From Meloidogyne chitwoodi (Eukaryota > Nematoda > Chromadorea > Rhabditida > Meloidogynidae), in assembly GCA_015183035.1 (NCBI GenBank), contig JACZZP010000003.1, forward strand, positions 2,356,001 through 2,420,000: DNA of 64,000 bases, read 5' to 3'. Positions 24,785 through 37,086 of this stretch are shown here, piece after piece. The notes below the pieces were generated by a model. It was not told the origin of the DNA. It saw only the letters and a program-made list of their open reading frames with translations, and did no database searches. The position numbers were made by a program, and so were the translations under genes. How positions within the stretch are numbered: position 1 is the stretch's first letter; every line of letters starts with the position of its first letter.

Positions 24785-26824
24785 CTATTCAGTACTACTT
24801 GAAGAATTTTGTCCTGATTGAACTGTATGTTTAATTTGTACATTTATATTTAGACTTTTTGTGATGGAAATTGGTTGAGGCGGTGGAGGTCCTTCTGGAG
24901 GATCAAAGAGGCGTCTTTTCTTTAAAAAAATTAAAAATTTATTTTTTAATTTTTAATAAAAAAATAACCGTTGTAGGTGGTCTGTCTGGTCTATGCCAAC
25001 GCAAATGAGCCTTTAAATGTGAACTTCGGCTGTAAACCTTATAGCAACCAGGAAAATGACAGTTGTGTTTTTGGTTTTCTTCGTCTAATTGTGCACCTGT
25101 TTTCAAGTTTTTTAAAATAAATTAAGCAACTAGAAGGTTAAAAAATACAAAAATAAAATGAATATAAAAAAGAACAAACAATAAACATGAAAATAAATAA
25201 AAATACTTTGTAAGAAACACAAAAATAAATAAACTTGTTTTCCGGAAAACATTAAACAAAACAATCAACGAACATTCATCAAAATATTAAACATTGGATA
25301 TACATTGTAGAAACACAAAAATAAATAATTTGCTTTCCGGAAAACATTAAACAAAACATTGAAAAACATTAAACAAAATTAACAAAGCACTAAAACATAG
25401 CACTAAAACATTAAATATCAACGAATTCATCGAAACAAACATTGTTTAAATTTTACAAAAAAGCTAAATATTAAAGTTTTCCGGTCACCTTAAGCTAAAA
25501 CATTTAAAAATAATTTAAACATTACCAGTCCTTTGCAGTTCCATACAGTTTGGACAAACACAATCATTTTTAGATTTTACACTAGAACGTATTTTCCCGC
25601 CTGCTTTATTTTTATTTTGTTGACTACCACTACTAGTATGAGATCGCTTTTGTTGAACATATTTCGAAATTAACGAAGCTCTTGAAGAGGAAATTATTTG
25701 ATTTTGTTGTAGTTGATGATTGTTCTGGGTGAAAATTAAAGTGAAATTTTTATTTCAAAAATAATCCCACCATATTTGGAAAAAAAGTTCCATCATCACT
25801 AGATTTTAGATCATGATTGCTTTGTTGCATTACTGCTCTAGATGTTGTTGCCAATGTTTTTAAGTCTGCAAAACTCGAAGCAGAAAATGGTTGGTATGAC
25901 TGAGGAGAATGTTCTCCTGTCGCTTGAGGAAGAAATGTATTATTGGCAAACGAAGTTTGTGGAGGTGGAACAAAGGCTAAAATTTTTTTAGTTTCTAAAG
26001 AAATTAAAAACCTCCTAAAGCATTTCCCAAATATCCATCTCCGCACCATCCTCCTCTACTAAAGCCTGTAGCAGAATTATTCAAAATTCCTTCCCCTTCT
26101 CCACTACATAACAAGGCTGCCATTTCCCCACTCCAAGATGTCCAAGGTGAAGCAGCTGCAGCAAGTTGAGCATATGAAGAAAGCAATGCTGAAGGTGAAG
26201 ATGGGTCAATAACAAATGGGGAGGAATATGAAGGAAGACAGGCAAGTTGTTGTTGCGAATTTGTCAAAGGGATAAAATGTGTTGATGCTAAAATAAAGAA
26301 ATATTTTAAAATTAAATGATAATAATCAAATGATCAAAGGCTTTTCTAAACAAAATTTAAAAGAACACTACAAACCATTTATATTATCTTCACTATGTTT
26401 TGACTGTTGAATATTACAACTAGTATGAGAATCTTTCAAATGTGATAATGTTGAAGGAGTAGACTGTAGCGTAGAAGAGGATGATGTAGAATAAGCTAAT
26501 TCCTCATCATGATTGAGACGTGCGTGTAACTGAAAAAGCTATTTTAATAAGTATTGCGCATAATAAAATAAAAATAACTTTTATTAATTGATCCAATGGA
26601 CTAGGACCTACATTTCCCATTGTTGTTGTTGAAGAAAATAATTCAGAAGAACCTTCATTTAACGGTATAGTATGTTGTTCAACTCTTTGTTCTTTAGAAT
26701 TAGTATTCCAACTTTTTAATAAAATGTTTGTTACATTTGTTTCTTTATTTTCAGCATTATTTGTTTTTGAGACTATTATTTGTTGTTCTGATATTGATGT
26801 TTGTTCTAATGACATTTCGAACAT
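24785..26824 (-). CDS. Sp-family (buttonhead-box) transcription factor with a single C2H2 finger
   Basis: Seven exons join in frame: 26579-26824, 26376-26529, 26012-26287, 25771-25976, 25526-25724, 24969-25096 and 24785-24919, giving 447 residues. The N-terminal two thirds are Ser/Gln-rich, as in Sp activation domains. Exon 5 ends with NDCVCPNCMELQRTG, the CxCPxC buttonhead box. Exon 6 encodes HNCHFPGCYKVYSRSSHLK and AHLRWH, a perfect C-x4-C-x12-H-x3-H finger equivalent to Sp finger 1. Sp proteins normally continue TGERPF into fingers 2 and 3; here HRPDRPPTT leads to exon 7 (KRRLFDPPEGPPPPQPI) and a stop. The last intron is only 49 bases, so no fingers are hidden there. Role: probably nuclear regulation through GC-box-type sites, but DNA binding with one finger is uncertain. 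Confidence 0.85.
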
Positions 26825-27249
26825 TTATTTTAAATAATTTTATATTAGTAATAGTATATCTATTTTCCGGAATTTAATAAAATATTAAATTGTTTACTAG
26901 AATATATTAAACTTTCCGGATAATACTAAATTCTAAATTAGTAAAATAAACTTGAAAAATATATTAAATTTTCCGTAAAATATATTTACCAGTTAAATAT
27001 ATTTTCCGGAATGCTTTATATTTTTCATATGTGTTTTCCTGAAAGTTTTATATTCTTCTATTTTCTTACAATAAGAACAACTTTGCAATTAAAAATTAAA
27101 CTGGCGATTTCTGAAAATTAATTTCTAATTCACAAAAAGTAAAATTATAAAAATCAAACAGATTTATATTACCAATTTTAAATTGTAAAAAAACAAATAA
27201 AAAATGGGCAATTTTAAATTTATACATTCCAAATAAACACATTTTTCAG

Positions 27250-28051
27250 GAGGGAGATTTGTTGTTTATTGAGGTAGGTGAAGGATTCCGTTGGAAATTG
27301 GCACTTTCATCGAATACAAATGGCTTTTCTCAACCAAACACAAAAGGTGGAAGAAAAGGTTTTTCTTTACTCATCATCCTCCTTTTCCCATTTCTCAAAC
27401 ATTTTTTTTTGCATTTTTACAATTTTCTTTAGCCACTTTTTTTATATATTTTCCTTTTATTTTAAGAGGTGATCCTATTTGAACATGTTCTCCTCTTTTT
27501 TAAAATCAGAAATCCTAAAACATGTAATAAAATGAAAAATTCTGGAAAAATTGCGTGTAGAAAGTAAATTGTGAAAAATGTATAAATAATGGAAAAAAAC
27601 AGTAAAAATAGGAAAATGGTTTTATTTAAATAAAATTTATTTTCCTGAAATTTCGTTTTAACTTCAAAAAAGTTCGTTTATAGCACTTTTCCGGAAGTAA
27701 ATCTAAATTATTTACCAATAGGCTAAAATCTTTTCCGGAAAGTTAATTATTATGTTATATATACAACTTTCCGTAATGTTTTAAAAAATATAAACATTTC
27801 CGGAAAGCTTTATTTATCTAATTGTTTTTAATAAATTATTTATAGTATAATTATGGTATCAAACTATTAATAAATTAAAAAAACATTTTCTCAGGCAGAA
27901 AAATAAATTTTGCGGCAGGGAGGTTGCGTAGCGCTTTGGTTCATTTACGCTTTAATGCCTCAGAAAAGTAAATGTTTGGTTTTCAATGAATTACAGTTAC
28001 TTTAATGGGCGGGATTTAAAGAAAAAAATAACTCATTTTCTGACCAATTGA
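27250..28051 (+). CDS. weak candidate: three exon-like segments of an unknown gene
   Basis: Segments 27250-27358, 27895-27967 and 27997-28051 have AG/GT borders, compatible phases and higher G+C than their surroundings. Joined, they read through GEGFRWKLALSSNTNGFSQP and AAGRLRSALVHLRFNASEN to a TGA. No family is recognised and no ATG-bearing first exon was found. The second gap would be a 29-base intron, shorter than the others here. It may be a degraded gene or chance. Confidence 0.2.
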
Positions 28052-28280
28052 GCAAAATGAGAAGAGGAAGAATAAATTGATTTTTGCTGCTTCATTGAGT
28101 TAAGCAAAAATTTGAATTAATTAATTTTTTAAATTAATATGTACTATATGGGACTAAGTTTATAATTTAATTAAAGTTTTCTGAAAAAAGTTTTAATATT
28201 TCCATCAAAGTTATTATTTCAAGTTTTATTTTTATTAACAAAACCGGAAAAATTTTAGTCTTCCGGAAATTTAATTAATT

Positions 28281-28363
28281 CAGTTGACTCTCGTTATATG
28301 GCAAAACAGTCATAATGAATCTACGGACGGTTTTTAAGTGTGTTCTATTAAGGAAGTCTACTG
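28281..28363. mobile_element. pogo-like miniature inverted-repeat element, copy 2
   Basis: 83 bases with ends CAGTTGACTCTCGTTATA and, on the other strand, CAGTAGACTTCCTTAATA. No coding capacity. It shares its left end with the element at 3571. A clean target duplication was not seen. Confidence 0.65.
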
Positions 28364-28448
28364 TTTTTAAAATTAAGAAAAACAAACTTTCAATATAATC
28401 ATAAAAGTTTTCTTAATTACATTATACATTTAACATTTTATCTTTGCT

Positions 28449-28697
28449 ATGCTTCATTATCTTGGCTTATCTTCCCACTCATTTTTCCTTCCTGCTTTCA
28501 ATGCCATTAAGTATATATTATGTTCGAGACCTATAATTATGTGTTCTACTTTTCTTTTCACATTTTTGTTAGTTTTAGAAGCATTTAGCAATGCGCAATT
28601 TACCGTATTTTATTATCAATTTTTTAATCGTTTTTCAAGAAAAAATGGAAGAAATATGCAAGGTTTTTTTGGCTCATCCCATTCATTTTTCTTTTAA
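28449..28697 (+). CDS. weak candidate: small secreted-type ORF
   Basis: An 82-codon frame. An internal Met starts MCSTFLFTFLLVLEAFSNA, a plausible signal peptide, followed by a short tail with a dibasic SRKNGR site. In such AT-rich DNA hydrophobic Phe/Leu frames arise often, and no homologue is recognised, so this may not be a gene. Confidence 0.15.
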   Translation: MLHYLGLSSHSFFLPAFNAIKYILCSRPIIMCSTFLFTFLLVLEAFSNAQFTVFYYQFFNRFSRKNGRNMQGFFGSSHSFFF

Positions 28698-31600
28698 ATA
28701 AATATTATTTTTAATAATTTACTTGAAAAACTAAAATTTATAAAAATAAAAATAATAATTTGAGATGGACAATTTTAAATTTACACTTAATTATAATGTA
28801 TTACAATATTTTCGTTGCCATTGAGCTTTTTCTTCTATAGAAGCTTTGTAGTTAGGCATCTACTAAATATTAAGCATCATTTTAGATTTTATTTTAAAAT
28901 TTCAAATTTAATTGCCATTTAATTATAAAGGGAAACATAAGAGATAATGGAAAAAAAATAAAAATGAATATGGAATAAAAAATAAATAGTAATGTAATAC
29001 TTATCGTGTTGTTATTGCAACTTAAAGTTTCAAGTGTGCACTTAAGAAATTGAAAATTTTCTTGTTTAAACTTAGACTTATAATTAATAAACTTTAAATA
29101 AACTTGTTTCAAGTAAACTTTAAATAAACTTAAGTTTCAAGTATAAATTTAATAAATGAAGTTTAAACTTAAAAACTTTGTCTAAATTAGACTTATAATT
29201 AAAAACTTTAAACAAGTTTATTCATTCCGGAAAACTTGAATAAAATAAAAGTTAAATATAACATGAAATATAAATTTTAGCTTTCTAAAAATAAACTTGA
29301 TTTTAAAAACTATATTTAAATAAAACTTTATTATTTAATTTTATAATTAACCAAATAAATAAAAAATTAACTAAAAGCTATTTTCTCGATTTTTTTTGGT
29401 ATTGCGCAACATTGCGAGAATTGTCTTTGTTTTTTATTTATTTCTTCAATTCCCAAAAGACGTCATAAACGTTTAATTGTTTTTTCTTTTTCTTTTTTTA
29501 ACTAAAATGCCGATAAAAGAATTAAGTCCTTATTTCGGTAAAAACAGATAAAATTAAATCTATTTTTTGATTTTTTCATTTTTGAGGTCATTTATCGACT
29601 ATTTTTATTAATTAAAAAATTAAAATTAAATAAATATAGGAAAAATTCATTTGAAAATTTTATTAGTTTTTTAGACCAATTCTAATTTTTATAAAAATGA
29701 AGTTGTTTCTCTCACGTTTTTGTCATTATTTTTAGAGATTTTTCTTTCACTTTTTTTTCTATTTTTTTATTTTATTTTCAATTGTCAAATCATTGACCCA
29801 GTATTATTAGTATTACAAAATATTTTAAAAAAACAATTTTCGGCATTTTTAAATAAATATTTTTCAATAATTACCTCAGAAACATATTGAGAAGAAAAAG
29901 AGGTAACAAACCGTTAAAGGCGGTAGTTTTTATTGCTAAAAAGAATTTCTTTAAATCACTCATTTTACAATTTATTTTTTAAAAAAGTTAAATATAAACT
30001 CTCATTTTTCTATATTAATTTGCGAAAATTAGTAGAGAATTATGAATCAAACCCATTGAAATTTTAAACAAATTGATATTAAAATCATTTTAAAAAAAAA
30101 ATCTATTCAAAAAACTCCCAAAAATCATCTTATATCTTATTCTGATAAAAAATCGCTTTAAAATTTAATTTTTTTTTCAGTTTTTCATCTTTCCTCACCT
30201 TTATCCTCATCATCATCTTTTTTATGTGTAACAGAAATGAGAACATTTAAAATAAAATTTGTTTTTAGTCTTTATTTATTTTTTATTTTAGAAGCGCAAC
30301 AGATTGGCGCGAAGAGAACTTAAAGAAAAACAAAAAAAAACTCAAACAAATTTTTACCCATCAATTCCCCTCTTTTTTTCATAATCTCCGGCATTTGAAC
30401 GAAAATATAAAAAACGGCACCGCTGCACATCTGTGAATATATATATCTACACATATTTTTTTAATAGAGAGAATTAAGTGGTAAGAGAGGGAAAATAATG
30501 AGTAAATTTGTTTCCGGAAAATAAATATTTCATATTATATTTTTATTATAATTTTTTTTTTGAATATTTTTAAAATTAATTAATTATTTATTTCTAAGGA
30601 TTATCAACTTGTCTATATTTTTGGTAATACGTTGACATAAATTATGAGGGTTTTTTTATGTTATTAAAATAAAATGAAGAAGAAAAAAAAAAGAAAGCTA
30701 AGAAAATTTAAAAAATAAAATAGATTAGAATAATAAAGTTTATTTTTTTATTGTTAAGCACTGCGGGGAATTTATTATTAAAATAAAGAATGTAAAAAAA
30801 GTGTGGATTGGATTTTAATATCTTTTTTTTAATAAAGAAAAAAGGATAACAATGACGATTATTTTTATTATGAGGAGGTGATGAAAAAAACATTGAAAAG
30901 ACCATGTAAAGAATTTTATATTAAAAACTAAAACTCTTTGAATTTTTATTGTTAGAAAAACATTAAAACATTTACAACATTGTTTTAAAAGTATTAAAAC
31001 ATTTACATTCTTAAAAACATTGTTTAAAACATTACCAACTTTATTTAAAACATAAAACATGACCAACTTGTTCTAAGCAAGCGGAAAAGTTTATTTAATT
31101 CAAACATATTAAACTATTTTTAATGATTTTATGAATAAATACAAAAACATCTTTTTACTTTTATATAAATATTTAATCATGTTTAAAATTTATTAATAAA
31201 AATGGAGCAAGCAATCCGGTCAATTAAGTTGTGAATATTAAGGAGGTTAATCTCGACAATTTCAATGTTTTTCTTTCTATGAATTTAAGAAGAAAATAAA
31301 AAAATATAATCCATCAATTTGTGATTTTCTATTAAAAATGATTTAATTTTATATTTTTAGTTGCGCAATTGTACAAGTTAATCGAAATTACTGCTTCTTA
31401 AGAAATGTTATTTATTATTATTGAATAATGAAAATAATAATTTATTAACATTACCAAAAATGACATTTTGTTAATTCAATTTTTTGTTGAAAATTAGACA
31501 AATCTATATCTCTCTTTACAAAGTTTTTATTTTTCTTTTTCTTATTAAAATTAAAGAACTAAAAATTTAAGATTATTTTTTTATTCGGCAATTTTTTTAG

Positions 31601-32440
31601 GTTTCTGTGTGGGCGTCTTTAAATTTTTAGTATGAGAGCAATCAAAAGCAATGATCCAATAAATTCTTTAATTAATAAAACATTTGTTTTATACTGCAGC
31701 TGTTCTCCCTTTATTATTAAGGTATATGAAAGAGAAATAAAAATAGTGATATAGTACATGTGTGAGAGAAAAGTTTTTTAATACAATGTTTTGTTTTCCT
31801 ATTTTTAAAACAAGTATTAAGTGTTTATAACAAGTTGGAAATGTTTTAAGCAATGTTTTTACAAGAAGTTTTAAAATAAAGTTTTAAGTAACTAAGAATA
31901 AAAATGTTTTCAAGTTGGAAATGTTTGAAACGATGTTGGTAAATGTTAAAACAACTTAAAGTTTGAAAAACATTTCTAAAACACCCTCTTATCGATGAAA
32001 GAAGAAAAAAGTTTATTTATTAACGGCTGTTCGATCAACATTTTCACTATCTAAACAGGCGTTCCCATATCCTACTAACGGCTATTACTATCTAAAAATG
32101 AAGTAAAAAATGTGTTAAAACAAAATAATTGTGACATAAAATACCTAATTCTGAGAGAAGTTCGAAAAGTTTTTCGAGGTGAGGAGCATCCAATAACTCT
32201 ATCTTTTTTCTCATTTTATTCTCAAATTTTGCCATATTTATTTTCTCTAAATAACAAATCTAAGCTATAGATTCAAAAAAGCATTCATTTTTACCAATTA
32301 TTAAATCAATTTAAACATTTATTTTTAATTTTTATTTATAAAAATCTTAAATCCTACTAGACTCAGTTTTTAGTAATTGAACTTAACATGCACTTGATAT
32401 TTTTAAAATTTACAGATATATCTTATATATATACACAAGA

Positions 32441-33362
32441 ATGTCTTCTAGACAAACCGCTGGTGGACTCGGCTTTGCTGTTGTGGCCAAACAAGCAAGC
32501 AAATATACCGACTATGAAGGTGAAATGTTGCTTAAATGGATAAAAAAGTTGAGCAATGAAGGATTTACTCCAGACGGCAGCCGTGAAAACTTTTACAATT
32601 TATTAAAAGATGGAACCCTTCTTTGCAAGTAAGGAAGAGAAGATTGTATAAAATTATGAAAACAAAACTTAAATTTAATTAAAACTTGTTAAATACAAGA
32701 AAGATTGGATAACAAATTGTTTAAATTTTCCGAAAAATAGTGAAATTAAAATAAAAATTAAACGGAAAACAAATTAATATTTAAACTTTCCGGAAAACAT
32801 GTAAAAATTATTTAAACTTCCGGAAAAACATGTAAAAAGTATTCAAACTTTCCGGAAAAACATATAAAAATTAATTGTTTAATTTTTCCGGAAAATAAAG
32901 ATTAGTTTCTTTCCGATATTAAGGCTTAAAGTTGTAATAAATTAAAACAACTTGAAAATCAACTTAAATATATTATGCTTCTTTAAAGGGTTGCAAATGC
33001 ACTAAAACCTGGAACTGTTAAAAAAATTCAGAATCCAAGTGGTGGAAATTTTGCATGCATGGAGGCAATATTAATTTAAGTATCAATTTATTCTCTTTTA
33101 TAGAATATCAACGCTTTTGTAAAATTCGCAAAGGACTCTGGGGTTAAAACAGAGGAACTTTTCCAGGCAAATTTTCTTTTAATAAATTAAAATTTATAAA
33201 TATATTTTAGTCTGTTGATTTGTTCGAAGCACGTGACTTATTCTCTGTGTGCGTTACATTGCAATCGCTTGGCCGAATTGTAAAATTATTTTTTTAATTA
33301 AAAATAAATATATAAATTTCCAGTTGGAGAAGCAAGGAAAGTCAAATCCCTTCTCTGGATAA
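32441..33362 (+). CDS. calponin-family protein, single CH domain
   Basis: Five exons (32441-32628, 32989-33064, 33104-33166, 33211-33279, 33324-33362) give 144 residues. The product starts [20 protein letters not shown], then shows [53 protein letters not shown] and [20 protein letters not shown], the calponin-homology core of the calponin/transgelin family. It would bind actin in muscle. The protein stops at KSNPFSG, without the C-terminal calponin-like repeat found in longer members. Introns 2 and 3 begin GC (GAG/GCAATA and CAG/GCAAAT) and end in AG; reading through either would break the domain. A TTTACAG acceptor at 32409-32415 precedes the ATG; AATAAA lies near 33400. Intron 1 holds four TTTCCGGAAA palindromes. 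Confidence 0.93.
32786..32895. repeat. cluster of TTTCCGGAAA palindromes in calponin intron 1
   Basis: Four near-perfect copies separated by ACATGTAAAAAT-like spacers, a local semi-tandem arrangement. Confidence 0.85.
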
Positions 33363-33578
33363 GAAATATGCCTATGGAAAGTAAAAAAAGAAAATTTTAA
33401 ATAAAGTAGTAAAATACCCGTTATTTTACTACTAAAATAAATTTTATCCCCATTTGAAGAATTGTACCAGACAATCATTCATTTTTAAAGAGGAAAATTT
33501 AGTAAAATAAAATTAAAATAAATTTATTCTAAATGTTAAAAAATTGCATATAAAAAAAGAAAAAACACCTTTTTCCTC

Positions 33579-34894
33579 TCATTCCTTCTTAAATCCATTT
33601 GGCAGAGGCAAATCAAAAAGCACTGGAACATTTTTAGGCACATTGTTATGAGAACATATAGCAGCATTAATAAATAATGTTTCACCATTTGTTGTAGCAA
33701 CAGGTTTAGGTTCGTGAACATGACCAAAAACATGAACTCTAAAAATTAATATTCAAAAAATATAAAATCAGCCATACCTTGGTCTAACAGCTTTTTCTAC
33801 AAAATTAAGTAAATCAGCATCTCCTAATCTATCCCCTCTTAATACAAGATCAGAATGACCAAGTGGTGGTGTATGTGTTAGCAAAACATCTATCTTCGGT
33901 CGAAAATCTTTTCCTTCATTTAAAATTTCAGCTGCTGGAATTTTTAACCATTCTTTGAATATTGCATCTCCTCTAGGACGATAGAAAGAAAACCCAGGAA
34001 GTGGATGCCAAGGTGATCCATAAATGTTAATTCCATAAATCTAAAAGAAAAAGAAACTTTATAGAAAAAGTTAAATGTTATTTAAACATTGCATAAAGTT
34101 TAATAATTAATTAAACTTTACGATAATATTGTGAATAATTTGTATTTAAATTAAATTTCCGGAAAACAAGTTTTAAGAATATTAACATAAACAGATTTCC
34201 GAAAAACAATGTTTAAGAACATTAAAAACCTTCCGGAAAACAAGTTGCAATTAATTTTAAAAATAAAGAATGAAGCTTTCTGTTAAACAAAAACACTCAC
34301 ATTTACAGAAGAATCTTGTAAATAAACACAATTGCTTAAATGTTTATAGCCTTGAGATGTTCCTCGCCTACCAGAACCCTGTTCCCACATTTTTGCATTA
34401 GCTCTTCTTTCATTAATATCCTCTCCGTCTTCAAAGCCTAATTCATGATTACCGGCAATAATAATTTTGAAACGATGTGGAAGCTGTGAGAGTTCTTTAT
34501 TAAATTTTTCAATTTCATCCAAATCCCCAAAATTGGTAAAATCTCCACAATGAATCAAAACCTAGATTATTAATGAAAATAAAACAGTTTTGTTAACAAA
34601 AAAATCAAGCCTTTATTGTAAAAAAGTAAGTTTTCTTACATCTCCAGCCGGAATAGTTGGCAAAATATCACCAAGATGGTTATGTGTGTCACTTATACAT
34701 ACAAAGCGCACTTTATCAGGGTGAACTGGTTCATCCAATCTACATAAAAATTTAAAATAAAATTTTTTTTATTATTATTGATAAACTCACGGTAGAGTAG
34801 TTGCTTCAATGCAAATTCTTTCTTTTGAATAATTTAACCATAAACTTGTAGGATTATTTGCATCAAGTTCAGGTACTGGAGAAAAATCCACCAT
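33579..34894 (-). CDS. MPPED-type calcineurin-like metallophosphoesterase
   Basis: Five exons (34791-34894, 34640-34739, 34301-34561, 33778-34040, 33579-33738) encode 295 residues. All metal-site motifs are visible: FVCISDTHNH, VLIHCGDFTNFGD, IIAGNHELGF, LLTHTPPLGHSD and VFGHVHEPKP. The order and length match the metazoan MPPED1/MPPED2 (239FB) family, cyclic-nucleotide phosphodiesterases of uncertain cell role. All introns are GT-AG and all joins in frame. The gene lies tail-to-tail with calponin (216 bases between stops) and 472 bases downstream of MED27 on the same strand. Confidence 0.93.
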
Positions 34895-35366
34895 GATAAA
34901 TTTACAATAACAAAACTATTTTTAAAATAAATTCTTTAAAAAATTCATTTTAGTAAAAGACTAATATTTAAATTAAACAATCTTTCCGGAAAAACAAGAT
35001 GTGTATTTTCCGCTAAAAACATTGTGATTTATATGTTTCCGGAAAATTAAATGTTTTAGAAATGTTTTTCTTAAGTTTTGGAAATATAAAACTTTTTTCC
35101 GGAAAATTAAAAAAACTTTTATAAAACAAGTTTTAAATATTTAATTTAGTGGAAAACAAACCAATAAGTAATAAAAAATACAAAACATAAATAATTTAAT
35201 AAAAACAAATATATGTATATTATTTTAAAACAAAAAACAACAAATTTTAAAAATGTTTTTACAAACAACTTTTTTTGTAAAAACAAAGTTGCAAAAACAA
35301 AGTTTGTAAAAATTAAGTTTTTACAAACAATTTTAATTTGAAAAACAAGAATAGTATGTGTAAATT

Positions 35367-37086
35367 TTATTTGCAGGCCAAATGAATAGGATGTTTTGAT
35401 ATTTCTAGCACAGCAGGCGTAAAGTCGCGTAGTCTCTTGCCACATTTGATACATTTTTGATCGATCAAAAATAAACGAGAAAGTTGATGAAAAAATACAT
35501 TTAATATTTTAAAATTAGCAAAGTTATTTGAAAAAATATGGACAATCTGAAAATTGAAATTTTTTTTATTAAACTAAAATTTTGTTAAAAATTTAGAATT
35601 ATCAAGTAATTAAGTTCTCGTTAATTTTTAGGGCCCACAAAAAAAAAAGATAAAAATTTTTAAAATATTTTTTTCAGATAAAATTCGGAAAGACTATCCC
35701 AATAATTATGAATTCATAAAAAATTATACCCCATTTGCATGAGCTGTAAGCCTATGATAAAGCTCAAAACGACTTTGCTGACACAAATCTATCTAAAAGT
35801 TAAAATTAAAAAAATTAATTTAAAAATTTTCAAAACCTGTTTTTTGCCTCCAACTCCAATAGAATCTTCATAATGCCAATCTTCATGAGGTGCAATAAAA
35901 TGCAAATATTCTATTGTTCCATTATTAATTAACATTAACATTTTCTGCATACAAACCACTTGACCATCAGAGGTTCGATTCTTTGGAACAGCAAAATATT
36001 TAATCTTAAAAAATTAAAAGTATAAAATGCTGAAAGAAAAAACCTCAATAACAGAGCTAAGAACAGATCGTTCAATAAAATTGTAATTAAGTTTGAACTC
36101 GAGTTGATCAGGCTGATAAGTAAATTAAACATATATTTTAATTTTTTTAAATTCTAAATAAACCAATTTAATTATCCGAAATTAAAAAAAAATAAAAAAG
36201 CATTTTTTCAAAAATAAAACATAAATTAAAATTATCAAAATAAACTTATTGGGCATAAACAATCTTTTTTACATCCAAAAAACAAATTCGTCTATATTAA
36301 TTTTAAAAATATATTAACCTGTTTAAAATTTGCATGTTTCATAAATTTCTCAAAATAATCAATAAATATAGCTTGCTGGGCAGATGAAGGATCATTTCTC
36401 ATTTGTACGGCAAATAATGTAGACTCATTTGAAGCATTCAATTGATGAGCTATTGTTAATTTTCTGATTCTTTGTTGTGTTAATGTGCTCATATTGGAGA
36501 TTTTAAATAAATCATAAGCAAAATTGATAAAATTCTGAAAATTTTATATAATTTTTGGAAAAATAACAAAAAAATTAAAATTTAACAAATACTAAAATTT
36601 AAAAAAAACGAACCGAAGTACTTTCTGACCAATTAAAAACACTTCTAGTATTAGCATAAGTCTCCTTCATTTGAGGGTTTATAGCACAATCAAGCAAAAA
36701 ATGATTTAATTTATTAACCATCAAAGAGGGTGGTGTTTGTGGGGGAAGGGCTTTTGCTTCATTTTCTAATTTTCTTAAGCATTATAAATTTTTAAAAATC
36801 ATTAATTTTAAAGAATACTCGTATTCAACAGACATTTGACGTCCAAGTCTTTCACAGTCTTTCAATACATTTTCTAAATTTGGAATTTTATCACAAGTTT
36901 GTGGAGATGCCAATTGTCCAACTAACAAATTATGCGAATTTAAAACAATATTTTTTAAAGAGCGGAGATGTAAAAGACCTATATATAAATTTATTTGAAT
37001 TAAATTTTTTAAATAAATAGAAAAAATAAAAAACATTTTTCTAAAGATGAGCATAATTGAGCACTTTGTTGAGCATCAATATCCAT
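35367..37086 (-). CDS. mdt-27: Mediator complex subunit 27
   Basis: Eight exons (37035-37086, 36819-36978, 36614-36773, 36319-36534, 36044-36112, 35837-36004, 35730-35792, 35367-35546) join in frame to 355 residues. The N-terminus (AQLCSSLEKCLLHLRSLKNI) fits the helical start of MED27. The C-terminus has HEDWHYEDS, QSRFELYHRLTAHANG and FFHQLSRLFLIDQKCIKCGK, then RLRDF, matching the family's C-terminal region with its CxxCGKxL motif. MED27 is a Mediator subunit that relays activator signals to RNA polymerase II in the nucleus. The match rests on spaced motifs recalled for the family, so similarity is moderate. Confidence 0.8.

Larger units (their letters stand above)
26825..32440. other. 5.6-kb gap between divergent Sp-family and calponin genes
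   Basis: No confident gene. It contains many TTTCCGGAAA palindromes (for example near 26862, 27001, 27690, 27733, 27797, 28261, 29225 and 30511), a pogo-like miniature element at 28281, and two weak coding candidates listed separately. Promoters for both flanking genes should lie at its ends. Confidence 0.5.
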
